Assembly: GCF_000003605.2 (NCBI RefSeq) | Contig: NW_003157239.1 | Location: 43,476 to 75,796, forward strand | Direction of reading: 5' to 3' | Length of the DNA stretch: 32,321 nt | DNA from: Saccoglossus kowalevskii | Lineage: Eukaryota > Hemichordata > Enteropneusta > Harrimaniidae | Part shown: in pieces, positions 1-13,700 of the stretch | Numbering within the stretch: the first letter of the stretch is position 1 | How the letters are laid out: each line of letters opens with the position of its first letter | Position numbers and translations under genes: made by a program | The notes under the pieces: model-generated | Told to the model about the DNA's origin: nothing | Database searches by the model: none | What the model saw: the letters and a program-made list of their open reading frames with translations, nothing else

Positions 1-1652
1 ATTTATAAGGTTAAAACTGAATATATAGAATAAGGTGTATATAAATTATATTGGATGTAATAAGGAGTATGTAGTATATATAAATTATAATGTCGTAGAT
101 GATCAGCTTACTAAAAACACGGGAAGCTTTGATCTATTTTTGTTGATCAGTTAAAATGCAATCTATAACTACAAACAAAATTACTCGAGTATACACGTGC
201 CGTGGTGAAACTAACGTGAAATTAACATGTCATGAATATTTAATTCGATAAAACACACAAACCATATCAATATTAATTTATATATGTCTGCATTGGATCC
301 GTTTATCTCAAAACAGCATACAGTGTTTAATATTATGATCGAGTTGTCTGGCAACCACTCGTGACGTGCACATAGATGTGAGTATCTCTGCAACTGTCGC
401 AAATATAAGCTCACATATGTTACAGCTATACAGCTATATGTATCAACAACAGCTTTCAGTTGCACACATCGTTCGCTATTTTCATCAGTTGCCTGTAATA
501 TTTTATAAAAGGCGCTGGTATACAGTAAGCTCAAAATATCAAAAATAATTATGCCGCCAGAAAGGCCAAGCAATGATACTATTTATACACGGGATACAGG
601 TTACGACATAATAATTTTCGGGGACGTGATTCCCGCTGTCTAGATATATCTAGATATGTCATAAAGTCTGCTATGATGGTTCCAGCCTCGTTCCCAGTAA
701 GTCGTGTAACTATACAAAGACATAATTTGCTGACTTACATGCACCGCTAAATAGATCCAATACATGTTATCATTGCGGCCGACTGACAGCATATACTAAA
801 TCATTTTCCATAGTTATGTGAATTTAAATAATGTGATATGTATATAAAACCAAAAGTATTAAAGATTCATCAACCCACGGAGGCGACTACGCCACAATAT
901 TTGCCCCAGTTTCACGAATATCGCTCGTACGGATGAACTGGTCGAAATCGAGTGGTACACTCCCGCTGGGTTGGTTATCCTCAAAATATTATAACTTCAT
1001 TTTAAAGATTATTGTGAAATACAAAAATAACTTTAAAGCTAGCAATACAGCGATTATAGCTGCACCAAGCGGTGACGCAAATTTATATCCGTATTACGGC
1101 GTTGCAAGATTTATTCCTGTAGTTTATTGTTAGCAGGAACGTCGATTTATGTAAAATCTACTCAATCGACATATTTTCAAAGAAATACGCCAATTAACGC
1201 CTTATACTCGACAGCTTCTTGATTGTTGACACAACTGCCAGGTACACGAGCGAGCCACTGCATACAACAACATCAGACATCAAATAAAATACCTCAGTTA
1301 CACGCCTTTATTCTTGTAATGTCAAAGCTATTAATGGAATTGTAATAAGAGACTTCATCCAAGGTGCTCGACATTGTGCAATTGTGCAATAGTGCTTAAT
1401 ATACTAGTAGATTAATTGGGGTGGTCGTCTCTCCCATTGTGTACACACATTCTCGTCTTTGCCCTAGACTAGTTATCGCGCACAGTGACAGTGGGCGGAT
1501 CCATATTTGATTTTACCCGTTCGATGACCCCAATGAACCGACTCCGATTCACCCCTGTCTTAATGCCATTATTAGTATTATTCATAGGTCGACTACATGT
1601 CGATACATAACACATGCATCGAATCAGCTTTCACATGGTAATTACCTGAGCT
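1..1652. other. Intergenic DNA upstream of the channel gene
   Basis: AT-rich, no convincing coding exon on either strand. It contains a perfect 16-base palindrome at 639-654 (TCTAGATATATCTAGA) and the TATA match at 504. Open frames here have no family resemblance. Confidence 0.5.
504..510 (+). promoter_or_regulatory. Strong TATA-box match, owner unknown
   Basis: TATAAAAGGC is a textbook TATA box. The first ATG downstream (551) opens only a 29-codon frame ending at 640, and no convincing exon follows. It may be a distal promoter for the channel gene with a non-coding first exon, or chance in AT-rich DNA. Confidence 0.2.
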
Positions 1653-1660
1653 TTATATAA
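1653..1660 (+). promoter_or_regulatory. TATA box of the channel gene
   Basis: TTATATAA lies 76 bases before the start codon. Transcription would begin near 1685, giving a 5' leader of about 50 bases. A GC-box-like GGGCGG sits at 1493-1498. Position and sequence fit, but no data confirm use. Confidence 0.5.
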
Positions 1661-1735
1661 CAGGCAATTGCACCGTGTTTTACAGCATCAAAGAATCGTA
1701 CAGACGAGCTAGTGTGTCTTGATATATCATACAGT

Positions 1736-1779
1736 ATGACAGCCTTATATCATCTACTTTTATTCATCCTAATTTCCAG
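1736..1779 (+). CDS. Channel exon 1: start codon and signal peptide
   Basis: The ATG at 1736 opens [14 protein letters not shown], a hydrophobic leader, and the exon ends at an AG|GTAAGA donor (phase 2). A TATA box lies about 80 bases upstream. Cleavage after residue 16 (Ser-Ser-Ala) is plausible. This start was chosen because it supplies the signal peptide and the required phase. Confidence 0.85.
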
Positions 1780-4700
1780 GTAAGATATTATCCACATTCC
1801 ACGACACCTATATAGAAAATTCAAGTATTTGTTTATCTGATTCTAAAGAAATGACGAATGAATGCATGCACCGTGTCGTACACACACGTATTCATGGGTG
1901 TAGCTAGTGACAACAAATCTTTCCGCTGTGTTTTATAACATACCATAACACACGCTCTCGTATGTATAAGTCCAGTTTATCGTGAATAAAACGTCGGTAG
2001 ACTCTAGTGATTATACATATGAAATGTGCCACCATATATAGATATTAATCACATTATTCCTAGCAATATTGTTTAATTTCAAGAGGACACAATTAAAAAG
2101 TACAAAATTATACATTGCTAATGTAATAACACGAACAAATGGGAATGGGAATTTACAAATCAATCCCTTCTCCGTTGCCATATGTACTGTCAACTTCCTG
2201 CGCCATGTCTATGCCAGCCACATGTACCTTTCATCCCGACATCTGTTTACTGTGACTTAACGTTTTGTGCTCAGAGTATTCATCATGCCATTGCAATGTA
2301 TATATGTCGATGTTTTCATTGTTCCAATTTAATAGTGCTCATGTGACGATACCAGCGACGACGCCGATGACGATGTCGACGTCGATGAATAATACACATT
2401 CAAAGAAGAGAATCAATGAAGTTTTAACAGGGAACTATGATAAGAAGTATAGACCAAACATGCATGGTAAGGAATGAAATGACTTTGAGTTTCATTGACG
2501 TCGCCTCGGACGAAACATTGTGTATTTAATAGTGGCACATTAACATATGACATCATCTATGATCTCGGCACATCACCAACCCAGAGCAGAGATTAGTAGA
2601 ACGTGGCATAATCTCGTGTCAAGCGATCTAACACCGGGGAGGTCGATTTCGAACAGTCAGTACAATGCGGAGTGTACACAATTCGTTTGTATTATTGGCA
2701 CTCTTTGCATTAATGGTTTGTCGGTTAGGGCAGCAGCTCTGTCATTGACCTTTATTCTAGCAGTACTATGCGTATTTTGTAAATATACAGTTATTATATC
2801 ATACTATAGACATTATTACCCCAACAATCAGAATATATCTGTATTACGATTTATTATGTTCTCCTGAAAAATTCACTCAATTCATATAATCAAAAAAAAT
2901 TATTTTGGTTCTATTCTTATATGAATGTTTACGTTATGTGCATAATGCAATATATCAGTAAATTAGATGTCGACTCGGTAATGGTGTTGGTTTTTGTGTG
3001 TGTGTAATTCTACTCTGAATATATGATTGAAGAGATAACACATTGAACGACTCTGGATATAGCTACGTCAACAAATGAAATGGGAATTTGAGTGAAAGGC
3101 TCTCATTAATGAAATAGTGATAGCCTTATGTGTATTCACGCTACTTCCATTAGTTGTATTTCCAGTCCTCAAATACATTTACGTGTAGGCTAACATATTT
3201 ACAGTTAATGTGAAAATCATGCAAAGTTCAGTCAGACACACGTAATTCAACTAGGTTCTCAATGGTTACAATTGTTTATGGAGTATTGCCATATAAATTT
3301 AAAATAATGTTTTTAAAATTGAATGAATTTGTCACTAGGTTAATAAGTTAGGTTGTATTAAAAAATATTTTTCATTAGCCGTGCATAATATTGTAGGTTA
3401 CAAAGCATTACAAATACATGGCACAAAAATGGGCCAGCCATTATTAACATTAGCTAAACAAATCTACGCAGGGGACTTCAATTGAAAACGTATACAACAA
3501 TGTGAATTTTATCCGGGGTTCACTTTGGGGGCGAGAGACAGCTTCAGTTATAAACAAGAGGGTAATTTGCTAAACATGAAATGCTCATATGTTTTATTGC
3601 GTCACATTCACAAGGTAGTGGTGGCGGAGTTTTCAGTTCGCCAATTGGTCAGCATATATACAGATTTGCTAAACCGTGAATTCAATAATTTGTACCAGGA
3701 GATCACCAATTGAACAATTCATAGAAATCAGCCCATGAGCACATGTCATGGATCACAATTGAGATCACATCTCTCAGAAATTAGTGTGGGTTATTCACGG
3801 TGTGAATGACTTTTTGATAACATAATAATTAGGAAAACTAATTTGGGGCCGGAATTGTCTATTCTCTATACATACGAATAGTTGTAAACAAAGCATATTT
3901 CAAAAAGGCTGCCATCGAAAATGTATTTTATACTTGACAAGTATGTTAAATTGAATCTAACTCTGTCAGATTTGTTCATTTCGTGATGATAAATGTTTTT
4001 CTTTTCCAAGAAATATTTTTCCCGACTTGTCAGTACAGCTTAAACAACATTTTCTATTAGAATAATATAATATTTATTTATTATGTGTCACAAATCTCCA
4101 GTATCATAATTAGAGGTTTGTATGACGTCTTCAATGAGTCTTAAACTCATTTCAACAAAAAACAAAATAAAATTAACTAAACTTGTTTAATTCTGATAGT
4201 TGATATTATAAACTCCCTGTAGCGTCTTATTGGAATCGGAGAAGAGTCTAGTGCGATAAAATGTCCATCGATCTTACCATAGACTTGTCTTCTCATTCGA
4301 TATGGCGATGTGGGGAATTCATTATTGCTTAACTAAATTATTATTGCATTTGTCAAACTGTGAATCAGATTGATCAAAAGTTTACTTCACTTTGAAAGTC
4401 TTCTGACAAGAAAACTCATATACAATTATGTTTGATTACAGAATTAAGTTTTACTTACAGAAGTACAATGCATATAGTATTTATATTATACACTGTTTGC
4501 AGTTCAAATAAACACAATATTTAAGGAAAAAAGTAAAAATACGAACAATTCTAAACATGTCAGCACTCCAATAGCTGAATGCTGTTATCATTTTTATAAA
4601 CGTTAACAAATACATACAAATTACTAGTAGTACATTAAGCAGTATGAATCTGCAAGTACCTGAACTATCTCGTGTGTCCCGCTACATAAGTTACCGCACC

Positions 4701-7700
4701 AAGTTCTGTCTAAGCAGTGACAGATCGATCTACGAATAATTTATGAATAATTTTTTAAGTGATGAGTCTACGTGAGTGACAATTCATCAGGAGAAGTCGG
4801 GAATTCAGTGACGATTGTCGTCAATTAACACAATTGTAAATTTAGAGTTACTATAAATAAATTAAATTAAATAAATTCCAATATGTGCCAGGTATAAAAG
4901 TAAATGTCAAAACGCTATTTTATAGAATGTGTAATCTGAAAATTATTTTTTAAATATAATTAGAACAAGACAATCGGATTCCATAGTTTATGTTAGTTGT
5001 TGTAATTATACCATGATTTGACAGAATACTGTTACTTTATTACTATTATGCTGGCAATTTGCCAACCGATGACGATGTCATAGACAATTAAGACACTATC
5101 TCGTGTATAAAATCACTATCCTCAAAATGGGTTCATTTTTACTAACACAGACGTACAGCTGTAAAAATAGTAACAAATTCACGTGATGTGATGGTGCAAT
5201 TAATATGTACATAAACCACAAAAACTGAATCCACAACCCGTCAGTTGAAATACCGAATTGACCTTTGACGCAAAAAGGTACCAAGATTTCGTACAGAGCG
5301 AGAGAGCCACAATACTTATTTTCCCCTCAAAAACCAGTGTTTAATTCTCATCCGTCATTTCCTTCACTGATGGCATCTATGGTATTCGAAACAGTAAACG
5401 CGATGACGTGAGACATTGAAACAATGTTTTATGAGAAAAACAAATTCCGTTTATTTGTCCTTCTTGACGAGATCTTGTCGGTCATTTGCATAAGTATAAT
5501 TTGATATATACATAATATACTAAAGACGTCCAGATCTATTTTAAAATATAGAAGATTTTTTTTTAGAAATAAAACTCAATATAATTGTAAATTAAATAAT
5601 TATTTGCCAAGCTCCGAAAGCATGATTTCATACTTACAAGGTGGAAACATTTCTGTCACATCACTCCTGCATTTACTGTAAAAGTCTAACATTCCATTAA
5701 CAAGAAAACAGGTCTTTTTTAGTCTTTATTATAAAACCATAGGATATTCATGCCATCATTTTTTATGAATACTGAATAATAAGAATTTCAATAGAGTCTC
5801 TTAGTGACAACTCAATCTGCCATTATCTTCACAGGCCATGTTCGTGTTGGTTGTATTCCTATTGATAAACTGTGATCGGACAAAGTGAATGATTAATGTT
5901 AATGATGACTGTTCCTATTAGTCTGTCTTTCTGGTTAATTGGTCTGAAAAGTACCTCAATTATGATGCCACCTTCCTACGTAATTAGACATCATGCACAT
6001 TCTGGACATTTGAAATTGTCATCAGTCTATCATTCCGCCCTCCGATGTCGTTGTAGCCACAGAATATAACAGCATGTTATTTCATGATTATCAATGGTGC
6101 GTTTAGTTTAGTCAGCTGTTGTTTTATTGCGCTTTTCAGAAATCAACTATTCTTCGTATTTATCGTGTGTATTGTCTCGAGGACTCCTATCTTTTGTCAT
6201 AAACAATGTTGGATGTCATTTGTTTATATAATTTGTGTAATAACTAGTTGGGGAGCTGTTATGAGAACCAAGCTTTTAACAAATATAAAATTTGTGCATA
6301 ATCAAGTACAAGTATATTAAATGTAACTTCAACATCGAGTACTCTTGATTCTTCGGTTTTTAGCTTCGATTGCAGTAAACATGTTTAATGACAGTTAGTG
6401 ACGCTAAGGAATAGTAATGACATAGTCTAGCTGCTGTGACTAATACACAACCACACACAACCAAGATTGCATTTCGTGGCCATAGCATTTAATACTTGTA
6501 TGTGTCTACTTAATGACTATGTCTAGCCAAAACATTGCCTCCACGATAAAAAGCAAAGGTGTGTTCATACATGTACTATGATTATATAACTGTATTATAT
6601 AATTATTGACTACACTGATGACTTTTTCTTATATTTCTCATAAATTTAGTCATTATGGAGTAAGTAATATTTACATTTACAGAATTCTATTTTTGTTTTT
6701 GATGTAGGACCACCTGTTATTGTGACGGCCAGTGTACTCATTAATAGTTTCTACTCCTCTACAGACACAGGAATGGTAAGTAACGTCCATACAATGAGAC
6801 GGAACAGTAATGACATGTATGTAATTGTTGTGTATAAATACGTTAGCGTTAACACTGGTAATATGGTACATATAAATAATACCTGTAAAATCTGCAGTCA
6901 ATGGAAGTTAGTATGTAACCATCACCTACAAACCATTTATATGTATTAATTACACACGACATCATACGCAACCTTTATAATTATATGTGGGTTTGATTGG
7001 TCAATCAAAATAACCGGAAATAAGGTCGTTTTAATATGTAGAAAGTGTGATATCTAAAACAAAAATATGTCAGGATATGTTATCTGAATGCTGCTCCTCA
7101 CATCGTCCAAATATATGTGCTATGTGCACTTTATTTGGATAAAATCGTAATCCGGAATTACTAAATCATACCGAGTATGTGTCTTGAATTCATCTGGAAT
7201 TTAGCTTTCTACCAGACTATATAATATTTAAAATGATTTTATCTTTAATATCATCCACACCCTTGAAGCAATATTCTACTCTATCTCACCTATAATGTAT
7301 GTATTTCTCAGCTTATTTGCTATGCCTATGCCTGTAGTACATATGGAGACTTGCAGACAAAGGTTGATGTAGAGTACGACTAGCCTTAAAATTAAAAATA
7401 TTATTTTGGCAATTACAAAAACTTGTGATTAAATACAATAACATTGTTTCACAGATAATCTCCGATGGAATCAATGTTACTTATTTGATGTAAACTTTGG
7501 GTTTCCAATACAAATTATTTGAATATGACAAATGTGCGACTGTTGACACATATCGAGCAGGGTGTGCTCAATCCTTTTGAAATATCTGACATCATGGTAA
7601 ACATTAGTACACTATAACGTCGATACATATTTCTCTAATTTGACTGTGCAGTGTAATGTACTTAATTAAATGTTTTGATATTGTGGATTGTTTTATTAAT

Positions 7701-10700
7701 TGATGGCAGTCATTTAAGTCTTTTGGGGGGTTAACGATTGGGGTGCAAATATATTGTTATATAGTGTGCATTAACGTTTCCAATCTACAATTATAGCATG
7801 TTGATAATGTCATGTCGTCGGTAAAAATGAAATTCCTAATACTATTGCTGTAACAATTACGTCTAATTCAAGTTTAACAATTAGAGGTCAAATAAATTAT
7901 TATTATATGTTAGATGTGATTTTAATAACTACAGTACAAGTGCTGCGTTTAAACACCATGACTCCGAATTTTACAGCTTGTGGCTGAGGTAATTATAAAA
8001 GGACAATGCTCCAACATTATTTGACTTTGAGTTAATATAGATATTTAAACGTAGGGATCTTTAGTTTCCATGCATGTATTGAAACACGTAGATGTTGAGT
8101 TTTGTCACTGTCATACGTTACTGTCATATGTGACGGCAGTACATTCGCCGCCGTATTGACTAAAGGTTGTTGGTGGACTATTGTGTTATTCATTCATTCA
8201 CGCACACGTATTTGATAGTGGAAGTTGAAAGACTAGGCATGAAGATCGCTAAAACCTCTAATCTTGAAAGAGTTTCTTTGCTCAGTGTAATTTACTCAGA
8301 TCGTTAAACAGAAGCATTTGGAAATACACGAGCATATCAGAGACGTGTAAATTTTCACCTGCGGCAGAAATCACCAGCCGAGTCAGATTTATTGGAGAAT
8401 GTACTACTGAAATTTATGTTTGCATGCCAGGTGTTCTACATAAACATTGAAAACACCGTTTGTTGTTCACGTAGAAGTATCAACTCCATGTTGCCTTATT
8501 TTAATTTATTCGAAACTCCCCATCGTTCTCATGCGATGGATATTGTAAGCTAAGTTTATTCCATGCCGTATAACATAGCCGTATGTTACATTGAGAAATC
8601 TGTTACAATTGTATCAGAATTACAGCATGAACGCAGCCACGACATTTTATTTCCGGTAAGAGTACGATGGTTTAATGTGACTTAAAACGTACCACCCAAA
8701 CCATCTATATCTATTTATATCGGAACAGGGCGCCACGCCTCTATTTTCAAATGATGTTAAAGTAATTTGACATATATTGCGCAATGTGTGAATACAGTAC
8801 ACATGTGTAGATTTTTGACCGTTAGTCACAGTTCTTGTAATTATGTCATATTCAAATTGTGACCAGTGTACTCGGTATCAAGACCTACATCATGATCAAC
8901 CTATGAACATTTTTTATCTATAACTCGAAACATCACATGACATAAAAGACAATGACTGACATTACATTCTAGATAGCTCAATTGGTCAGTGAGTCCCCAA
9001 TTGCGTGCGTGCGCTGAGTGTACTTTGAACAACACGTTGTCTGCATGGTTCTTTATAATCGATGACAAAAAAACTTAAACTGTATACTTGAAATGTGTAA
9101 CGGGAAACGCAATTATTTTTATTTACGATTAATTATAAATGTTATATATTACAATCACACGATGATGAAATTAAAAATGTTTCAGTAGGTCTGACATTAA
9201 ATAATACTGCCTCGAATAGATTGTGCGGCCCCTTTAACCTTACAGTAAAATACGAATCCATATATATTATAATTACGAAATATATGTCTTCTCTTTGGCT
9301 GAATTATTCATTTGTATCAGTATACACGTTAACATTGTTAAATTTGACTAAATATTGTTAGATTGCCGACAAATGTGTCGAATTATTTATGTTTCATTTC
9401 GCTCGACTAAACCCAGACATACAGAACAGTATAAACCACAGAATTTACGATGGTATATTTATATCCCATCCTTAAATAGTTTGCAGACAGTTTTATTTTC
9501 GAAGTGACAAATTCGTCTCGACGTACTTAAGCACCGCAGTCACCGTACTACTTCATGTCCGAAATTGTTCCCATGTGACATATACAAACACGTGTAAAAT
9601 AATTCATTTCATTACGTGAAATTCGAACGAGTGACTTTGGCGCTTTGTCTGAAAGTCTTAATAATCAGACAATAAATAAGAGTAAACACTAAACGATTTC
9701 CCTCATAAACTCTTTAATTATCAATAATGACTATCATGCTTAAAGTCTAATTGAAGTCGCATTCCCAGATTGAAAATAAAACATCACACTGAGAAGATTT
9801 TAAGACATAAAATGTAATCAAATGTAATCAAATGTAATGTTTTCGATCAAAAACAAATTTTATGTTCAGAGTACTGTTCAGTGGGGTCTTTAAACAATGT
9901 AACTGACATTTTAGGACAAATAAAGCCTCTTAACTCAGTGAGTGACTATTGTATATAAATCTAGCTATTTTTGGAATGCCCATTTCATTCATAATCTAAA
10001 GTTAATTTCCCATTGTTCTTTCACTATCTCAACATTTGATCATGCCTAGGGGTGGTACCTTACAGGTTTGCGAAGTGGAAATGTCACTTTAAAGGTTATG
10101 CACTAGGGACGAAAGTATCTATATTTTTATGATGTTGTTAGATGCTGATGTATCAAACAAAGGGTACACACCAGGACTCTGTTATGAACATGGATATCAC
10201 ATTGCAGTTGGATTTCTAGTATCTGTACATATATACCGGGATTAGTCTTCCGCTAACGTGTTTGTTTTTGTCCTTGTGACAGAAAACAAACACCGTTGAG
10301 GGAAGTATAACAGACAAGAACGAAAAATACATACACGAGGAACAGAGACTAAAGTCGAACTTAACCCGGGGGGGGGACTTTCAAGCGCAATGGGGCGTGT
10401 GGCCTAATCATTTCTGATGTATTGCTTTTAGTAATTGTAAGACCATAGCTTTTAGTAATTGCATACCCACTTCTAGACCAACGTATCAGTTTTATTTCAG
10501 AGTACTGCAAAAACACATGCACAGTATTGCTACACGATATGTCGTATATGTATAGAACAGGTCAGACTTCAATATACGTGCGGCTTATGGGTAGAAGCTT
10601 GTTTGTAATCATTGACACGCTATGGCCATCTAACGCACGTGCAGGTGACGACTACCCCGCTTTAAGCATAACATAATGCAATTTAACTGTATGTACTGTT

Positions 10701-13700
10701 CTATAATAGGATTTTACAGTTACGTTATTTCTCCGAACACGATGGGTTGATCCCCGACTAGAGTACACTGATGATGAAACCCAAACGCTGACGTTACACT
10801 CAGATGGAGTTAATGAAGTCTGGGTACCGCCACTTTACTTCCCAGATGAGAAGTCTGGACAGTTTCATAAACTGACAACGGAGAACGTGTTGTTGAGAAT
10901 ATACCCTGATGGGACTGTACTACATAGTGCAAGGTACAGTTGGGTTATCTAATTTTATTGTGTGGAATATAAAGTCAATGAGTATATATTAAATTGGTAC
11001 AAGACAACTTACGGAGTTACCATAAACGTATCCCCATCTTTCAAGATTATATAATCGTCGATCAGTACCACGTGCAGCCCTGTCATCAGACATCAATGCA
11101 CTTACAGTCAAGAATGTGTGCGACTCCAGTGTTTCCTAAATTGCGTACGGATTGTAATAACCCCTATACGATTGTTTCATCTTAAGAATTACTAGTTATT
11201 TTCATCAGGATATTAGTACCTTTCAGGCAGAATTGAGATGTCGTTTGCTGATGAACGCTCTACCCCATATCTGAAATACAAACATGTTTTAATTTGTGTT
11301 TTAATTATAATAATGTAATTGCCGTATCGCCGCTATCAATCACTTCCAATAATCTTAGTGACAGGACTGACACTAAACACGCGACTATTTGCAAAATCTT
11401 GGAAACTGCAAAATCTTAAATGTTGTTCAAAATAGTTTCCACATCCATCTTATATTTACATGAAGAGTTGATAATATGCTGTCATGAACGGAGGGAATTT
11501 ATGCGAGGTCACCGAAATAATCCATGGCGGAACTTAACTAAACTCAAACACAGGATTTGTAACTGCGCTTCGCCTGTATGCATCATTAGACTGGTAGCCA
11601 ATTGTAACGAACATATTTTTTCATCCTCGGTATTAGCTTAGGCATAGACACACAATAGAATAACCGACACATCTCATACATAGTGCCTTCTCTTAAAATT
11701 GATCGTGGAACTATATATGTATAGGACATGCGTTGTATTGAACACATTTGAGCGTTTTTATTAATTGATTAAAAATATTGGAAGGGTTTTCATTGTGGTA
11801 TATGAAAATATGGTCAAATTCGCATTTGGTGTTTGTAATACATTAATTAAATTATTAAACGCAAAAACAAAGAACACAATACACGTAATGTATGTTGAGT
11901 AAATTATTATTATAGATATGTTGACGTTGACATACAAATCTGATGGAATGATAAAAAACCGCGCGCAGTTCATTTTTGATTCGAAACAGACAATTATTTG
12001 CAGTATATATGCCATTTTATATGCGCGTTGCGTAAACGTTAAAGAAATATGTGCGTTTTAAGCATCGGGAAGTATCATTTAGCATTAAGTAGGAACGTGT
12101 GTGTTTGCACATACATAATTGTGTTTGAACATCGAATGAGAGTATTGTAAGGATTGTTCTGTAATTCCGTAGAATCACATTTCCCGTAGAATTGATGAAA
12201 TTCTATTTATTCTGACAGATTCACTATCACATTGAGTTGTATGATGCATTTAGAACGTTATCCAATGGATGAACAGACATGCAATATGGAAATAGAAAGC
12301 TGTGAGTATTTGTCTTAACAATTTACGAGGTATAATGAGTACCAAGTCCGTGAACATGTTTGTGGTGAATAAGCCATTCGTTTGGATATCGGAAATTCAT
12401 GCAAATATCTACGTAACATTCGAGCAATTTTATCTATGTTATTTATTCCGTAAGCAAACAATCTCGCAGACATGCATGTCGTAAAATGTTGTATCTCACC
12501 ATGGGAAAGTCTTTAATAAAGAGATTATATTACGAGAATGCCTCGAAGACAGCACTGTCGATTTTTATACTTCGAGATATTACATACTATTAATCATTAT
12601 ATTATTTTGACAACTTCCGAATCGAACCCGTGCGTGATTCTATAAAGAAGTCGCATATTTAACCTTGGTGAAATAATGAATTCGACTCAGCATTTGGCAA
12701 TAGACATAAATCTAAATGACGGGATGTCGAATTGTCAAAGAGAAGGCACTTTAGTACACTTGTACATGTTCCGCGGGTATTGTGGGGATGCGATAACCGA
12801 ATAAGCGAGCCTTGGCTAGCGATGTCCCGCAAGCGTCTATTGTCGTGTATACATTAATAAATCATGACTTTTGTGTCCTCGCAATGTTACAAATTATTAC
12901 GGCTTGGTCGTGCGAAATGTCACTATATATATATATATATATATCACTCACTGTATATATATATTAGGAGTACACGTGCTTATATTACAGTTTCTTACAC
13001 AACTGTTGACTTGATTCTGCAATGGGCACCAGATGGCGATACTCTTGAAGCATTTGGTGTTCGGGAAGGAATATCATTACCGCAATTTAGGTTTAATCAA
13101 GCAACGCCAGACAGATCACGAACAACACGAAACTTTACAACAGGTAACAGTTGTTACTGTCTCGTAACACGTCGCTGTTTTAAGTGAGTAATTGATGTGA
13201 CGTATAAGCATATTTGAATTTGATAAATAAGGTATAATATATCCTTGCATAAAAAAACTGCGCGGCGAGCATAATGTGAGCACCCAAGGCTGTTGAATCA
13301 ACAATTATAAAATATAAATAGGTGTAATAAAGTAAGGAATTTATTATTAGGAAACATTGTGTTAGCGATTTATGTGAAAATATATCAGATATCACAGTAT
13401 GTATTATCTATACTATAGTAAATCTATGAATCTACATCGACACCAATTCAATTCTGCGAGCATCGTTAGCGTATTATGTATGCAATTATCTCACTGATTA
13501 AGGTAGAGATGCAGGTTCGTGGGCACTTAGGAATGAATTTTTTTTTTTTTTTGCTTTTTATTATCCAAACAGTCTTGGCTATAGACTGTTAAAATTTTGT
13601 AGAATTGTGAATAGTGGAACATACTCAATAAACGATTTTAAAATATAGATAACATGTGCAAACATTCTCTCTTTTGAATGCTCAGAATGAATTAGCAAGG

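Larger units (their letters stand above)
6776..10709 (+). other. Channel intron 3
   Basis: About 3.9 kb, GTAAGT...AATAG, phase 0. It holds a 10-base tandem repeat (9811-9838), a run of nine G (around 10366-10374), a direct repeat GCTTTTAGTAATTG at about 10424 and 10448, and a solo end of a TTAA-flanked element at 10640-10665. Confidence 0.85.
12302..12990 (+). other. Channel intron 5
   Basis: 689 bases, GTGAGT...TACAG, phase 1. It holds a small hairpin region at 12522-12580 and a TA microsatellite at 12924-12944, close to the acceptor. Confidence 0.85.

Noticed and set aside
211-573. 120-codon - strand frame upstream of the channel gene
   Set aside because: Hydrophobic AT-driven composition, no domain pattern, no supporting splice or promoter signals.
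2547-2867. 106-codon + frame in channel intron 2
   Set aside because: No family resemblance, lies wholly inside a well-supported intron, composition like the surrounding AT-rich DNA.
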